A stretch of 64,000 nucleotides of DNA, from positions 62,001 to 126,000 of the forward strand of contig JACRPF010000016.1 of assembly GCA_016214035.1 (NCBI GenBank). Reading direction: 5' to 3'. Shown in pieces: positions 1-9,460 of the stretch. Position 1 is the first letter of the stretch. The number at the start of each line of letters is the position of its first letter. The notes under the pieces are model-generated. The model saw only the letters and a list, made by a program, of their open reading frames with translations. It was not told the origin of the DNA and did no database searches. Both the position numbers and the translations under genes were made by a program. This DNA comes from Spirochaetota bacterium (GTDB lineage: Bacteria; Spirochaetota; Brachyspiria; Brachyspirales; JACRPF01).

Positions 1-17
1 ACTCACTCCCGCTGCGG

Positions 18-43
18 TATACTGTTTCTATCGATTAAAGAGG
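18..43 (+). promoter_or_regulatory. -10 element and ribosome site of the P83/100 gene
   Basis: TATACT at 18-23 is a good -10 hexamer; its -35 would lie at or beyond the window edge. AAAGAGG at 37-43 is a ribosome binding site seven bases before the ATG at 51 and decides that start over the in-frame ATG at 69. Confidence 0.4.
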
Positions 44-50
44 TGCGGCC

Positions 51-1637
51 ATGATACTATCGAATACCATGAAATCAATTGCGCTGGTTATTTTGATATC
101 AACAGCGGCATTCAGTCTTGAAGTTGCCGTTGATGAGATACAGAATGCCGCGCAGGCGAAAATAGAGTTCATCAACTACACCGGGCCCAATAAAAAAATC
201 GACCCCGCCGGCGGCATCAGCGCCATCGGCGAGCAGCTCGCAAACGGGTCACGCGCGAAATTCAACGAAACATTCAGATACTTCGGCAAGTATTCCATCA
301 CCCGCGCGGTAACGGCAGAAGAACCCGGCAAACTGTCAGCCGATATATTCTCCATCGACGCGGATGCGCAGGTGGACCATATTGACAATGTCAGGCGCAT
401 CATCGCCGCATATCTCTCCGCCATGTACGGATACGAGAAAAAGCAGGCCTGGGCGCTTGCGGTGTATGTTTCCTATTACAACGCGGTCCATCGCGCCGAG
501 ACGACCTATTTTGCGGGCGCATATAAAGCTTCGGTTATGAAGTACATCAACGCATCGAATGCCGGTATCGCCATAACATATTCCGAATGGCCCGGGAAAA
601 CGAAAATGCTTATCCCGCTCACTGACGGCATCAGGAAAGGCGCAAGCAATGTGGTTGATCCGTTCACGCTTTCCGATGACAAGACGAAAAAGGAACTCAG
701 GAAAGACGACCGCATCCCTGAACGCAAAGAAATCACCGAGATGAAAGAGAAGGCGCTTGACAAAGAGAAAGGAGCGCTCACCAAAGACAAGGAAGATGTT
801 GCCAAAAAAAAGGACGATGTCGCAAAAGAGAAGCTGGCGCTTGATACGAAAAAGGACGCAACGCCGAAAGAAAAGGAAGCCGTCGCCAAAAAGGAAGAAG
901 AGGTTAAAAAAGAGGAAAAACGTGTTGAGGAAAAAGCAGCGGACATAAAGAAAAAAGAAGATACGGTAGCCGAGGAGAAGAAAGAGATCGCGCAGGACGA
1001 GAAGAAAAAAGCGGAAGCCGTTTCGCCGAAAGAAGCGGCGCTCGATGCCAGAGAAAAGACGCTTGACAAGCGGGAGGACGCGCTCAAGTCGAATGAGCCG
1101 GATAAGAACATCTACGCACAGAAGCTATACTATTTCAAAATGCGCGACTACATCGAAGGCGGCCACTACAACAACGACTTGTACATGATTGACGCAGCCG
1201 CACGCAAACTGCTGTTTAAATCATCGGTACTTAATATATGCGGCGACCGCTGTGACATATTCTCCGACGGGATTGTTGTACTTACGCACACCGGTACGCA
1301 CGGAAAAGCGCACCACCTCACACTCATCGACCGTGAAACACTTACGGAAAAGGACACCGGTGCCGATGACATATTCTACCGGAGCTTCATCGAGATCAAG
1401 GACAGTTTCATCTATGCACTCGTGGTGAAAGACGGCAAACATTATCTCGGCAAATTCGACAGCACGCTCACCCGCGTGGCACTCTCGGCGGATGCGGTTA
1501 ATGAGAACACGTTCATCAGTTTTTTCAGCGATCAGGTGTTCATTAATGCACCGGATAAATCGGTGCTGGTACTGAACATGAAAGACCTGTCACGTATCGA
1601 TGTTATCGCTCCTGAAACGGGACAGCTTAAGAAATAG
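51..1637 (+). CDS. P83/100 family protein (spirochaetal antigen family)
   Basis: A 528-residue exported protein of the P83/100 family, known from Borrelia (BB0744) and Treponema as periplasmic or surface-associated and without a settled biochemical role. A hydrophobic signal segment lies at about residues 8-22. The N-terminal globular domain (about 25-210) carries the family blocks around EFINYTGP, IGEQLANG, YFGKY and EWPGKTKMLIPL. Residues 215-355 are a long Lys/Glu-rich coiled coil that also gives spurious reading frames on both strands. The C-terminal 170 residues look beta-rich, with repeated short strands resembling a propeller-like domain. It stands alone with its own promoter. The N-terminal match to Borrelia P83/100 is by recognition of the blocks, not by a search, and is the main reason for a spirochaete assignment. 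Confidence 0.85.
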   Translation: MILSNTMKSIALVILISTAAFSLEVAVDEIQNAAQAKIEFINYTGPNKKIDPAGGISAIGEQLANGSRAKFNETFRYFGKYSITRAVTAEEPGKLSADIFSIDADAQVDHIDNVRRIIAAYLSAMYGYEKKQAWALAVYVSYYNAVHRAETTYFAGAYKASVMKYINASNAGIAITYSEWPGKTKMLIPLTDGIRKGASNVVDPFTLSDDKTKKELRKDDRIPERKEITEMKEKALDKEKGALTKDKEDVAKKKDDVAKEKLALDTKKDATPKEKEAVAKKEEEVKKEEKRVEEKAADIKKKEDTVAEEKKEIAQDEKKKAEAVSPKEAALDAREKTLDKREDALKSNEPDKNIYAQKLYYFKMRDYIEGGHYNNDLYMIDAAARKLLFKSSVLNICGDRCDIFSDGIVVLTHTGTHGKAHHLTLIDRETLTEKDTGADDIFYRSFIEIKDSFIYALVVKDGKHYLGKFDSTLTRVALSADAVNENTFISFFSDQVFINAPDKSVLVLNMKDLSRIDVIAPETGQLKK

Positions 1638-1751
1638 CTATTTATCGAGGTTTTCTTCACAGAAACGGCATTATCTGTCTACCGGTAAATCATCCATAAC
1701 CGCCGTACAATATGCAAAGACCAGGGAGTATGGTTACGGTATATTGTTGCC

Positions 1752-2516
1752 ATGAAAAATAAAACAGCCTTGATAACCGGCGCCGGTTCGAACCTGGGGC
1801 TGGCGCTTGCAAAACGTTTTCTGGCGGACGGATACAACGTAGCAGCCTGCGACGCGAATACCCGATTTATGAAAGCGGCCGCCGCCGAGTTGCATACTGT
1901 CGACCGTACCCGCGTACTCACACTCGGGGCTGATATTTCCGATGAACGTGCCGTCAAACACATGACGCGATCCGTTGTAAAACGTTTCGGCGGCATTGAC
2001 GTTCTTGTCAGTAATGCGGCGGCACAGGGTGTAGGATATACGTTCACCGATACGCCCGTTGCATTGCTCGATACCGTCATCGGCGTAAATATACGCGGGA
2101 CATTTCTTGTCGGCCAGAGCGTTGCCCGCATCATGCTGAAACAGAAACGCGGCGTTATCATCAATATAAGTTCGAACACATCGGAACGGGCGCTGCGCAG
2201 CCGTTCAGCCTATATCACCAGCAAAGGAGCTATTGATGCGCTCACCCGCGCCATGGCGCTCGATCTGGCACCGTATATCCGCGTTAACACGGTGTCGCCG
2301 GGGTACATCTGGACAACGCGCTGGAACGCCATCGGCGAAAAAGCGCGAAAGACACGACGGGCGTCCATTCCGCTGCACGAACCGGCATACTTCGACGACA
2401 TAGCGGACATGGTTCTCTTTCTCACGAGCGACAAGGCACGCAACATCACCGGCGGACGGTATGTCGTTGACGGCGGATGCGGCGCACAGCATCTGCCGGC
2501 AGCCGTCGATATGTGA
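1752..2516 (+). CDS. SDR family NAD(P)-dependent oxidoreductase
   Basis: A classical short-chain dehydrogenase of 254 residues, the normal family length. The cofactor-binding glycine motif TGAGSNLG is at residues 9-16, the NAA motif at 88-90, and the catalytic triad is Ser140/141, Tyr154 and Lys158 (YITSK). The C-terminal GGRYVVDGG block is typical of 3-oxoacyl-reductase-like and sugar dehydrogenase SDRs. It precedes a sugar-acid dehydratase homologue, so oxidation of a sugar or uronate is a sensible role, but the substrate cannot be read. No ribosome site precedes the ATG; a TATATT hexamer ends six bases before it, so the mRNA may be leaderless. Confidence 0.88.
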   Translation: MKNKTALITGAGSNLGLALAKRFLADGYNVAACDANTRFMKAAAAELHTVDRTRVLTLGADISDERAVKHMTRSVVKRFGGIDVLVSNAAAQGVGYTFTDTPVALLDTVIGVNIRGTFLVGQSVARIMLKQKRGVIINISSNTSERALRSRSAYITSKGAIDALTRAMALDLAPYIRVNTVSPGYIWTTRWNAIGEKARKTRRASIPLHEPAYFDDIADMVLFLTSDKARNITGGRYVVDGGCGAQHLPAAVDM

Positions 2517-2564
2517 CCGGTTAATTGAAGTAATTCATGATATACTGTCTGTAAGGAGCTATCA

Positions 2565-3728
2565 ATGAAAGTCACCGGTATAAAAACATTCATCTGCGAC
2601 GTATTCCGCACGAACTGGGTTCTCGTCAAGGTTATGACGGACGAAGGCATCTACGGCGTTGGTGAAGCGACGCTTGAACACCGCGAGCTTGCCGTGGAAG
2701 CGGCGGTACGTGAGCTTGAACGTTACCTCGTGGGTAAAGATCCGCACAACATCGAAGCGTTCTGGAGCGAGGCGTATCGCGATTCATACTGGCGTAACGG
2801 CCCCGTGCTCATGACGGCGCTCTCCGGCGTGGAAATGGCGCTCTGGGATATCAAGGGCAAAGCACTCGGCGTGCCGGTGTATCAGCTGCTCGGCGGCAAA
2901 GTGCGCGACGAGATTCCGTGCTATGCGAATGCGTGGTTTGCCGGCTCAAAAACACCGGCGGATTTTGCCGCCAAAGCGAAAGAAACGGTAAAGCTCGGTT
3001 ATAAGGGCCTTAAGTGGGATCCGTTCGGCAAGGCGTATCTCTCGCTCACGGCTGAGGAATTCTCCACTGCGGTAGAATGCGTTGAAGCGGTACGTGATGC
3101 CGCCGGTAAAAATGTTTTTCTCATGATTGAAGGTCATGGCCGTCTCGATATACCCACGGCGGTTCGTGTGGGGCATGCGCTTGAAAAGTTCGACATCTAC
3201 TGGTTTGAAGAGCCCATACCGCCGGGCGACTTGAAAGGACTTGCTGAAGTAAAACGGCGCATCAATATCCCGGTGGCGGCGGGCGAACGTCTTTTCGGCC
3301 GCTGGGATTACCGCGACTTCTTTGAACTTGAGTGCGCCGATTTTGCGCAGCCGGATCTCTCACACTCGGGCGGCATCATGGAAATGAAAAAGATAGCCGC
3401 GATGGCGGAATGCCATTACATCCCCTTCTGCCCGCACAATCCCATCGGCGCGGTGACGAATGCGGCAACACTGCAGCTAGCGGCCTGCGTAACTAATTTT
3501 CATATCCTGGAAACGATGTCAAATGATGTGCCGTATCGCAGCGCGCTCACGAACGAGAAAATACGTTTTGAGAACGGCATGATGAAAATACCCGACGGCC
3601 CGGGTCTCGGCATTGATATCAACGAGGAGGAACTGGCAAAACATCCTTATACGCCGCATAATCTCAGACATTTTACCGGCGCGCTTACCGACATCCGTCC
3701 AAAAGACGCAGGCGGATGGACGAAATAG
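2565..3728 (+). CDS. Enolase-superfamily sugar-acid dehydratase (galactonate dehydratase-like)
   Basis: A 387-residue mandelate racemase/muconate lactonizing enzyme family protein, closest by eye to D-galactonate dehydratase. It keeps the N-terminal capping domain (DEGIYGVGEATLE, GKDPHNIEAFW) and the barrel residues. The magnesium ligands appear to be Glu189, Glu215 (FEEP) and Glu241 (AGER), with general acid/base candidates His191 (EGHGR) and His291 (CPHNP). In DgoD the first ligand is Asp, so Glu189 is a small variation. The reaction would be dehydration of an aldonate to a 2-keto-3-deoxy acid. An AAGGAG site precedes the ATG, and TATACT lies at 2541-2546. The KDPG-aldolase-like gene near 49.3 kb could process the product, though it is not linked. 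Confidence 0.87.
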   Translation: MKVTGIKTFICDVFRTNWVLVKVMTDEGIYGVGEATLEHRELAVEAAVRELERYLVGKDPHNIEAFWSEAYRDSYWRNGPVLMTALSGVEMALWDIKGKALGVPVYQLLGGKVRDEIPCYANAWFAGSKTPADFAAKAKETVKLGYKGLKWDPFGKAYLSLTAEEFSTAVECVEAVRDAAGKNVFLMIEGHGRLDIPTAVRVGHALEKFDIYWFEEPIPPGDLKGLAEVKRRINIPVAAGERLFGRWDYRDFFELECADFAQPDLSHSGGIMEMKKIAAMAECHYIPFCPHNPIGAVTNAATLQLAACVTNFHILETMSNDVPYRSALTNEKIRFENGMMKIPDGPGLGIDINEEELAKHPYTPHNLRHFTGALTDIRPKDAGGWTK

Positions 3729-3755
3729 CCCACTCACCCACACGGAGTAACCGAC

Positions 3756-4196
3756 ATGAAAAAACTACCTCGCACTAAAATTATACGAAATCCGTCATTC
3801 CCCAAAACACGCATGCAGCAGCCGATAGCCTTACCGATAAAAAAGCGATGGAAGCCGCTCTGCGGCGATGCTAAACACTGGCGCGTCGGCATCTTCTCGC
3901 CTATTATCGCATCACGAAAAGAAGTAGTTGAATTCGAGCAGCACGACTGCCCCGAGCTATTCATGCTCATCGAAGGCGCACTTACTCTTGTTGTCATCGA
4001 GAACGGTGTTGAAAGACAAATACGCCTGAAAAAAAACGTACCGGTACTGGTAACCGCTCCGCATGCGGGGTTTTGCCCGAACGGCAGTCATACCGGAAAA
4101 GCCTTCGTCGTTGAACGCGATGAATTCGACACTATGTACCGTTCAAAAGAAGATTGGACTTCACGCCAGAAAAAAGGAGCACAACGTCATGCCTGA
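3756..4196 (+). CDS. Small cupin-like hypothetical protein
   Basis: A 146-residue soluble protein with no signal peptide. The central part (about residues 40-125) reads as a single cupin-type beta barrel: alternating strands around VVEFEQHDCPELFMLIEGALTLV and a later VPVLVTAPHAGF segment. A possible metal site is His64, Glu68 and a later His. A CGGAG ribosome site precedes the ATG. Its stop codon overlaps the start of the next gene by eight bases, so the two are probably co-translated. The context is sugar-acid metabolism, so a sugar-binding or isomerase role is conceivable, but the family was not firmly recognised. Confidence 0.6.
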   Translation: MKKLPRTKIIRNPSFPKTRMQQPIALPIKKRWKPLCGDAKHWRVGIFSPIIASRKEVVEFEQHDCPELFMLIEGALTLVVIENGVERQIRLKKNVPVLVTAPHAGFCPNGSHTGKAFVVERDEFDTMYRSKEDWTSRQKKGAQRHA

Positions 4197-6261
4197 ACAA
4201 AACGCGCTGCACACCATCGAGAATGAAAACATCCTGCTGTCATTTGACGCAAAGGGCAACCTGCATTCGCTTACAAACAAACTGACCGGCCACGATTATG
4301 CCGGCGGGAAACCCGTATGGCGCCTTTATTTTCAGCGTGACGCTGTCTATGACTGCGAAATCGTCTATCCTGACAAACCGCCGCGCATCGAGCGCACTTC
4401 GGATACAATGACGCTCAGCTGGAATGACGTAACGTACCAGGGAAAAGCGATGAAAATCGTTGTTAACGTCACTGTTTCAGTTCATGCAGATGAGACATAT
4501 TGGTCGATACATATCGCCAACAATGAGGCAGAGATAAATGTACGCGAATGTCAGTTCCCGCTTGTCGGCGGCATACAGATAAAACCAGCGCAGGAACTGC
4601 TCTGGTCGCAGCACGGCGGTGAGCGTATAGCGGATATCCGTACTGATGTAAAGCGCAGACATTCCGCGTACATGGCATCGGATCACCTCTTCGTCGGCAT
4701 GAATACGATGTATCCCGGACGCGGCGCCGCCACAAACTGCTGGGTGCTTGCTGACGACACTGAAGGCATCTATTTCGGCTGCCATGATGCGTCATTCACC
4801 TATACCGGACACTCGTTCCGATTGTACGGCGAAGACCTCGAATCCGGCTTCTTCCGCTATCCATCCATTGCAGCCGGACAATCCGCAACAATCGAGAACT
4901 TCATCATCGCTCCGTATCGCGGGACGTGGCATGCCGGTGTAAAGCGTTACCGCACCTGGGCTGATTCATGGTATCGCCACGGCAAAGTTCCCGCATGGAC
5001 TGCTGACATGAACGGCTGGCAGCGCATAATCCTCAAGCATCAGTACGGTGAACAGCATTATCGATACGATCAACTGCCGCAGATACACCATGACGGAATG
5101 GCCGCCGGCATCAACACGCTGTTCATGTTCGGCTGGTGGCAGGGCGGGATGGACAACTCCAATCCCGAATACGTTGCCGCCGACGATCTTGGCGGTGATA
5201 AAGAACTTGCGAAAGGCATTAAATATTTCCGCGACAACGGCGGGAATGTGATACTGTACAGCAACGGAAAACTCATCGACACGACAACGAAGTTCTATAA
5301 AGAAATCGGCAAACGCATTGCGATAAAGGATATGCTCGGCAATGAGATACACGAAGTGTACCGCTTCCGGGGACGCGGCACATTCTACGGCAATAATGCG
5401 GACAGAACATTTGCGGTTGCGTGTCCGTCGTCCGAGGAATGGTTCAAGGTGCTCACCGGTATCGTAGACACAGCCAAACGCATCGGCTGCAGCGGGGTGT
5501 TCTTCGACCAGATCGGCATGGGCGACATCGCCTGCTGCGACCCCACGCACGGACATCCGGTGCCGTTCATGAACATCATGCAGGAAAAAGCGCGTTTGAC
5601 CGAGCGGCTCAGGGCGTATGTGAAGAAAGCAGACCCCGACATGGCATTCGGCATTGAATGGCTGTGCGACTGTACGGCGCAGGACGTCGACTTCATCCAC
5701 TCACTCGGCGGTTATTGTGTCGCCACGAACGACTGGGCGAAAACCGGAGAAAAGCCACGGTCACGCGGCTTCATCGACTTCTTCCGCTACCTTTTCCCGG
5801 AGATAATCGTCAGCGACCGCGAGATACGCGATGACACCGACATCGAGCGCAGGCTCAATCACGCCGTACAGAAAGGACTTCACAGCGATGTTGAGATCTA
5901 TCGATGCAGAAAGACCATCGCCGAGACGCCGCACTATCAGGCGCGCATGACCGAGACCAACAAGTTTCGCCAGCGTCAATCGGCACTGCTCCTTCGCGGA
6001 ACGTATATCGACACGACCGGATTCACCTGCGACAACCCCGACATCGACGCGCGCGCGTTCGTAAACGGCGACATGATGGGCGTTGTAATTTGTCAGAGTC
6101 ATAAAGATTCGATAACCGCGAAGATAAAAGCCCCCGGATATGTTTATTCCAATACCGATGGTGTCGGGAATGCCGTCACCGAGAAAATCGCCGGCGATAC
6201 GATACAGGTGACCGTACGGAAGAATGATATCGCCATGCTGATCTTCAAACGAGCAGTGTAA
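4189..6261 (+). CDS. DUF6259-like glycan-associated protein
   Basis: A protein of 690 residues without a signal peptide. The start at 4189 is preferred over an in-frame upstream ATG at 4063 because AAGGAG lies just before it and the upstream extension overlaps the previous gene. The N-terminal 240 residues are beta-rich and resemble a galactose-mutarotase-like sandwich (NLHSLTNKLTGHDYAGG, PVWRLYF). The rest is a probable TIM barrel, with FMFGWWQGGMDNSNP near residue 310 and CSGVFFDQIGMGD near 440, where Asp residues at strand ends could be catalytic. I assign it to the DUF6259 type by overall look; proteins of this kind sit beside glycoside hydrolases in spirochaete, lentisphaere and planctomycete genomes. 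Activity is unknown. Confidence 0.6.
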   Translation: MPEQNALHTIENENILLSFDAKGNLHSLTNKLTGHDYAGGKPVWRLYFQRDAVYDCEIVYPDKPPRIERTSDTMTLSWNDVTYQGKAMKIVVNVTVSVHADETYWSIHIANNEAEINVRECQFPLVGGIQIKPAQELLWSQHGGERIADIRTDVKRRHSAYMASDHLFVGMNTMYPGRGAATNCWVLADDTEGIYFGCHDASFTYTGHSFRLYGEDLESGFFRYPSIAAGQSATIENFIIAPYRGTWHAGVKRYRTWADSWYRHGKVPAWTADMNGWQRIILKHQYGEQHYRYDQLPQIHHDGMAAGINTLFMFGWWQGGMDNSNPEYVAADDLGGDKELAKGIKYFRDNGGNVILYSNGKLIDTTTKFYKEIGKRIAIKDMLGNEIHEVYRFRGRGTFYGNNADRTFAVACPSSEEWFKVLTGIVDTAKRIGCSGVFFDQIGMGDIACCDPTHGHPVPFMNIMQEKARLTERLRAYVKKADPDMAFGIEWLCDCTAQDVDFIHSLGGYCVATNDWAKTGEKPRSRGFIDFFRYLFPEIIVSDREIRDDTDIERRLNHAVQKGLHSDVEIYRCRKTIAETPHYQARMTETNKFRQRQSALLLRGTYIDTTGFTCDNPDIDARAFVNGDMMGVVICQSHKDSITAKIKAPGYVYSNTDGVGNAVTEKIAGDTIQVTVRKNDIAMLIFKRAV

Positions 6262-6292
6262 CGTTCAAAATAATCATCGATGAGGGAATACA

Positions 6293-7096
6293 ATGAGCAG
6301 TAATCATGTAGAAAGTCTCCTGCCGAAAGGAAAGAAATGGAAGCTTGTGTGGAACGATGAGTTCGACGGCGACAAACTTGATGAAAGTAAATGGAGTTAT
6401 CGTCTGCATATCATGCATCGTAGACATGAGACATTTTCCGACGGCGGCGTGATATTCGACGGCAAGAGCAATATACTTCTGCCGCTCATCAAGGACGGCG
6501 ACCACTACCGCTCGCCGCACCTGCAGACCGGATCGAATTTCATGGACGTACCCGAGGAGCGGTATGAAAAATCGAAACTCGCCTGGCCCATCGGAAAGTT
6601 TCAGAAGCAAAAATTCCTTCACAAGTACGGATATTACGAGTGCCGCTGTAAACTGCAGACGCAGCCCGGCTGGTGGTCGGCGTTCTGGCTGCAGTCACCG
6701 ATAATCGGCGCGACGGCGGATGCGAAGTTCTCCGGTGTAGAAGTGGACATCATGGAAAATTTCACCCGTGACGGATTGATATCCCACAACAATCACTGGG
6801 ACGGATACGGCAGCGACCACAAACATGTCGGCTCGGGCAATATCAAAGTAAAGGACACCGCCGACGGTTTTCACGTTTTCGGTCTGGATTGGAGTCTTGA
6901 CGGCTACACCTATTACATCGACGGTGAGAAGTCATGGCATGTTGACGGACCGGTGTCAGATCGCGAACAGTTCATACTTATCTCAACGGAATGCGAAGGA
7001 TATCGTAACGGCGACACCCCGAGCGAACGGCTGAAAACAGCGGTACTGCCGGATTATTTTATCGTCGATTATGTGCGTGTATTCGACACTGTCTGA
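6293..7096 (+). CDS. Glycoside hydrolase family 16 protein
   Basis: A single-domain GH16 enzyme of 267 residues. The family signature is intact: nucleophile Glu150, assisting Asp152 and acid/base Glu155 in GVEVDIMENF. The N-terminal WKLVWNDEFDGDKLDESKW block and the GWWSAFWLQSP strand are also typical. GH16 enzymes cleave beta-1,3 or beta-1,4 linkages in laminarin, lichenan, agar, carrageenan or porphyran; the plain E-x-D-x-x-E form does not settle which. No signal peptide is visible, so it may act in the cytoplasm on imported oligosaccharides or leave by another route. It lies 31 bases after the DUF6259-like gene with a GAGGGA ribosome site, consistent with one operon. Confidence 0.88.
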   Translation: MSSNHVESLLPKGKKWKLVWNDEFDGDKLDESKWSYRLHIMHRRHETFSDGGVIFDGKSNILLPLIKDGDHYRSPHLQTGSNFMDVPEERYEKSKLAWPIGKFQKQKFLHKYGYYECRCKLQTQPGWWSAFWLQSPIIGATADAKFSGVEVDIMENFTRDGLISHNNHWDGYGSDHKHVGSGNIKVKDTADGFHVFGLDWSLDGYTYYIDGEKSWHVDGPVSDREQFILISTECEGYRNGDTPSERLKTAVLPDYFIVDYVRVFDTV

Positions 7097-7166
7097 TATA
7101 CTGGCAGCATGGCCATGCAGCGGGCAATTATCTTGATCGCCGAAATAACGAATGAAAGGATATCCC

Positions 7167-9323
7167 ATGCGTTCAACCATATTCAGTATCGGATTCTGCA
7201 TCATATGCGGAATGAGCGGCTTTGGCAGTGCGGGCAGCGTTGAACAGCTTCCAGTAGACCGCTTTGATGAATATATCAGCGGAACATTTCCGCCGCATCC
7301 CTGGCAGATGCTCGGAACTGTAAACGCTGCAGTAACGCTGACACTGGAATCCTCCGGCGAATCGCCGTTCATCTCAAACCACGTCACCGGTAAAGGCCTT
7401 GTCTTCACGGACAAATCCACGAATGACGGCGATAACCAAGGCGCTGCATATGCGTTCATTCCTCCGCCTCCCGGTGATTTATTCCTGGGGTTCGATATGG
7501 TGATCTCCGCAGCCGCGAAAAGGGACAACGGCTGCATACTGGTGTGCGAACTCACCGACGATAGCGGACGCGGCATCGTCATACGCATGGATGAAACCGG
7601 CGGCGTGACCGCGGGGGCAAATAACAAGGCAATAAAAAGAATAGCACCACTGCACCCGGGCGTCTGGCACCGCGTGACCGTACGTTTTCTTTCAAACGGA
7701 AAAGCCGTTGTCACCGTGACCAATACGCTTGAAACCCGCGTACATCACCCGGAAATTATAGAGCTCGGTGATGCCGGTCCCTATCAACGCCTGCGTTTCT
7801 ACAGCGACGGCGGCGCGGCACGGACCGGAAGCTGGTCGCTTGACAATGTGCTCATGGCCGGAAAAGTGGATGCGCCGCGCGACGAACTGCTGCCGATGAA
7901 AAAAGCATCCGTTGAGACACTGCGTCGATCGCCGAAAAAGGTCATTGCATATTACTATGAGATCTATACATCAAAATATACCGATGAAGATCCCGGGCTG
8001 ATCTACTACAGCCGTACGCTCTTCAATCCGGCGGCGTCACCCGCGGACCGTAAAAAGGCGGGAACGGAGCTTCTGTTCCGTCCGATGCCGCGTCCGCAGA
8101 TGGCTCCGGGCATGAGCAAAGACGACGTACTGCTTCGGGCTATGGAGGAAGAGGTACGCCTCGCCATCAACGCAGGAATCGACGGATTTTTGACCGACCT
8201 TTTCGCATTTCCGGAATCCTATCCCAACCCCGCATCGATCAATGAATTCAACCGCCGGTCATTCGCGCTCTTCGATGCCGCCGGCCGGGTCGATCCCGGG
8301 TTCAAGATAATCCCCGCCGTATATGCGGGCGGCAAGCCTCCCGTATCCGCCGCGTCGAACGCCGACAGCAACAGAGCATGGGCGTCAGCCTACGCGCAGT
8401 CGCCCGTAGTACGCAAGGCCTTGACGCATCCGCAGGCATGGCGAGACGACAGGGGACGAACGCTCTTCAGCTGCTGGGGAACTGAACGGCGAAGCGCTGC
8501 GTGGTGGAAGGATGTATGCGATGACATCACCGGAACCGGCATAGCAAACACATTCATGGCGCAGGTGAACGGCCTTTCCGCCGAACGTCTCGCGCCGTAC
8601 ACGAATGCAGCGTCAGCCATGGCCGACTGGGGAATACGCACACCCATCGAGTACCGGTGGATCGAACGCGCACGACCGCTGACGAAAACCGTGGTCTCTC
8701 CGGTGGTAATGCAGGATGTCCGCACGCGGGAGTGTATCTATTGGGAAGCCTGCGGCAGCGATCTGCTCCGCAGAAAATGGCGGACTGCCATCGAGAAGGA
8801 TGCGGATTGGACGATGATCTCCACGTGGTCGGATTACACCGAACAGGCGCAGGCGCCGTCGACCGCTATAGGATTTGTTCCGTATGATATAAGCACCTAT
8901 TACACCTACTGGTTCAAAACGGGTACACAGCCGCCGATCATACACGACACGCTGTACTATTTCCACCGGAAACATCACACTGATGTAGATCCGGGCCGCG
9001 GCATTCGATGGCGGCTCATCAAAGAAGGCGGATCGAACAGCATCGACACCAGGAACGAAATAGAACTTCTGGCATTTCTCAAGGAGCCCGGCGAACTCGG
9101 CATAACAATCGACGCCGGAACATTCCGCACCAATGCACCCGCGGGCATCACATCGTTCAAAGTACCGCTGCCCTCCGGTAAACAATTCACGCCTGTATTC
9201 TCGCTTCGTCGCCGCGGCGCAACGGTTATTTCAGGCCGCGGGCGGTATACGGTACTCGATGCCGTGGAATACCCGAACTATTTGTATCACGCCGGCATGG
9301 TCACACCGGAACCGCTGCGATGA
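7167..9323 (+). CDS. Secreted GH71/GH99-like glycoside hydrolase with N-terminal beta-sandwich
   Basis: An exported protein of 718 residues. The start at 7167 follows GAAAGGA at good spacing; an ATG five codons upstream has no ribosome site. The signal peptide covers about residues 1-22. Residues 25-235 look like a concanavalin-type sandwich that describes a covered surface (VLMAGKVDAPRDE near its end). From about 255 a TIM-barrel domain begins with KVIAYYYEIYTSKYTDED and contains INAGIDGFLTDLFAF, IIPAVYAGG and TMISTWSDYTEQ, a layout shared by GH71 alpha-1,3-glucanases and GH99 mannanases. Candidate acids are in the DGFLTD and SDYTE segments. The family call is by layout only. Confidence 0.6.
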   Translation: MRSTIFSIGFCIICGMSGFGSAGSVEQLPVDRFDEYISGTFPPHPWQMLGTVNAAVTLTLESSGESPFISNHVTGKGLVFTDKSTNDGDNQGAAYAFIPPPPGDLFLGFDMVISAAAKRDNGCILVCELTDDSGRGIVIRMDETGGVTAGANNKAIKRIAPLHPGVWHRVTVRFLSNGKAVVTVTNTLETRVHHPEIIELGDAGPYQRLRFYSDGGAARTGSWSLDNVLMAGKVDAPRDELLPMKKASVETLRRSPKKVIAYYYEIYTSKYTDEDPGLIYYSRTLFNPAASPADRKKAGTELLFRPMPRPQMAPGMSKDDVLLRAMEEEVRLAINAGIDGFLTDLFAFPESYPNPASINEFNRRSFALFDAAGRVDPGFKIIPAVYAGGKPPVSAASNADSNRAWASAYAQSPVVRKALTHPQAWRDDRGRTLFSCWGTERRSAAWWKDVCDDITGTGIANTFMAQVNGLSAERLAPYTNAASAMADWGIRTPIEYRWIERARPLTKTVVSPVVMQDVRTRECIYWEACGSDLLRRKWRTAIEKDADWTMISTWSDYTEQAQAPSTAIGFVPYDISTYYTYWFKTGTQPPIIHDTLYYFHRKHHTDVDPGRGIRWRLIKEGGSNSIDTRNEIELLAFLKEPGELGITIDAGTFRTNAPAGITSFKVPLPSGKQFTPVFSLRRRGATVISGRGRYTVLDAVEYPNYLYHAGMVTPEPLR

Positions 9324-9392
9324 CAGTACCGGAATAGATAATCCCAACGGCCACAATACTTTCTACGGCAACGCCGCCGTCCCGCACATATC

Positions 9393-9421
9393 TTGACAGT
9401 ATAGGGTATTTCAACTATAAT
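9393..9421 (+). promoter_or_regulatory. Perfect consensus sigma-70 promoter
   Basis: TTGACA at 9393-9398 and TATAAT at 9416-9421 are separated by 17 bases, an exact match to the vegetative consensus. It drives the large GH20-like gene. Such a strong promoter in a catabolic locus implies tight repression by something bound downstream. Confidence 0.85.
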
Positions 9422-9423
9422 AC

Positions 9424-9438
9424 ATATGTAATACATAT
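9424..9438 (+). promoter_or_regulatory. Palindromic operator candidate (ATATGTAATACATAT)
   Basis: A perfect 15-base palindrome with a single central base covers the expected transcription start. Its core is GT-N3-AC, the spacing common for GntR-family operators. A GntR-type regulator is encoded directly after the downstream gene, so that protein is the natural candidate to bind here. Confidence 0.55.
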
Positions 9439-9460
9439 TATTCTCCGTCAGGAGCGCCCC

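Noticed and set aside
506-1111. Ser/Phe-rich minus-strand frame inside the P83/100 gene
   Set aside because: It is the complement of the Lys/Glu-rich coiled coil and has no independent signals.
7097-7102. TATACT before the GH71/99-like gene as a promoter
   Set aside because: No -35 hexamer is found 15-19 bases upstream, so the match alone is weak.
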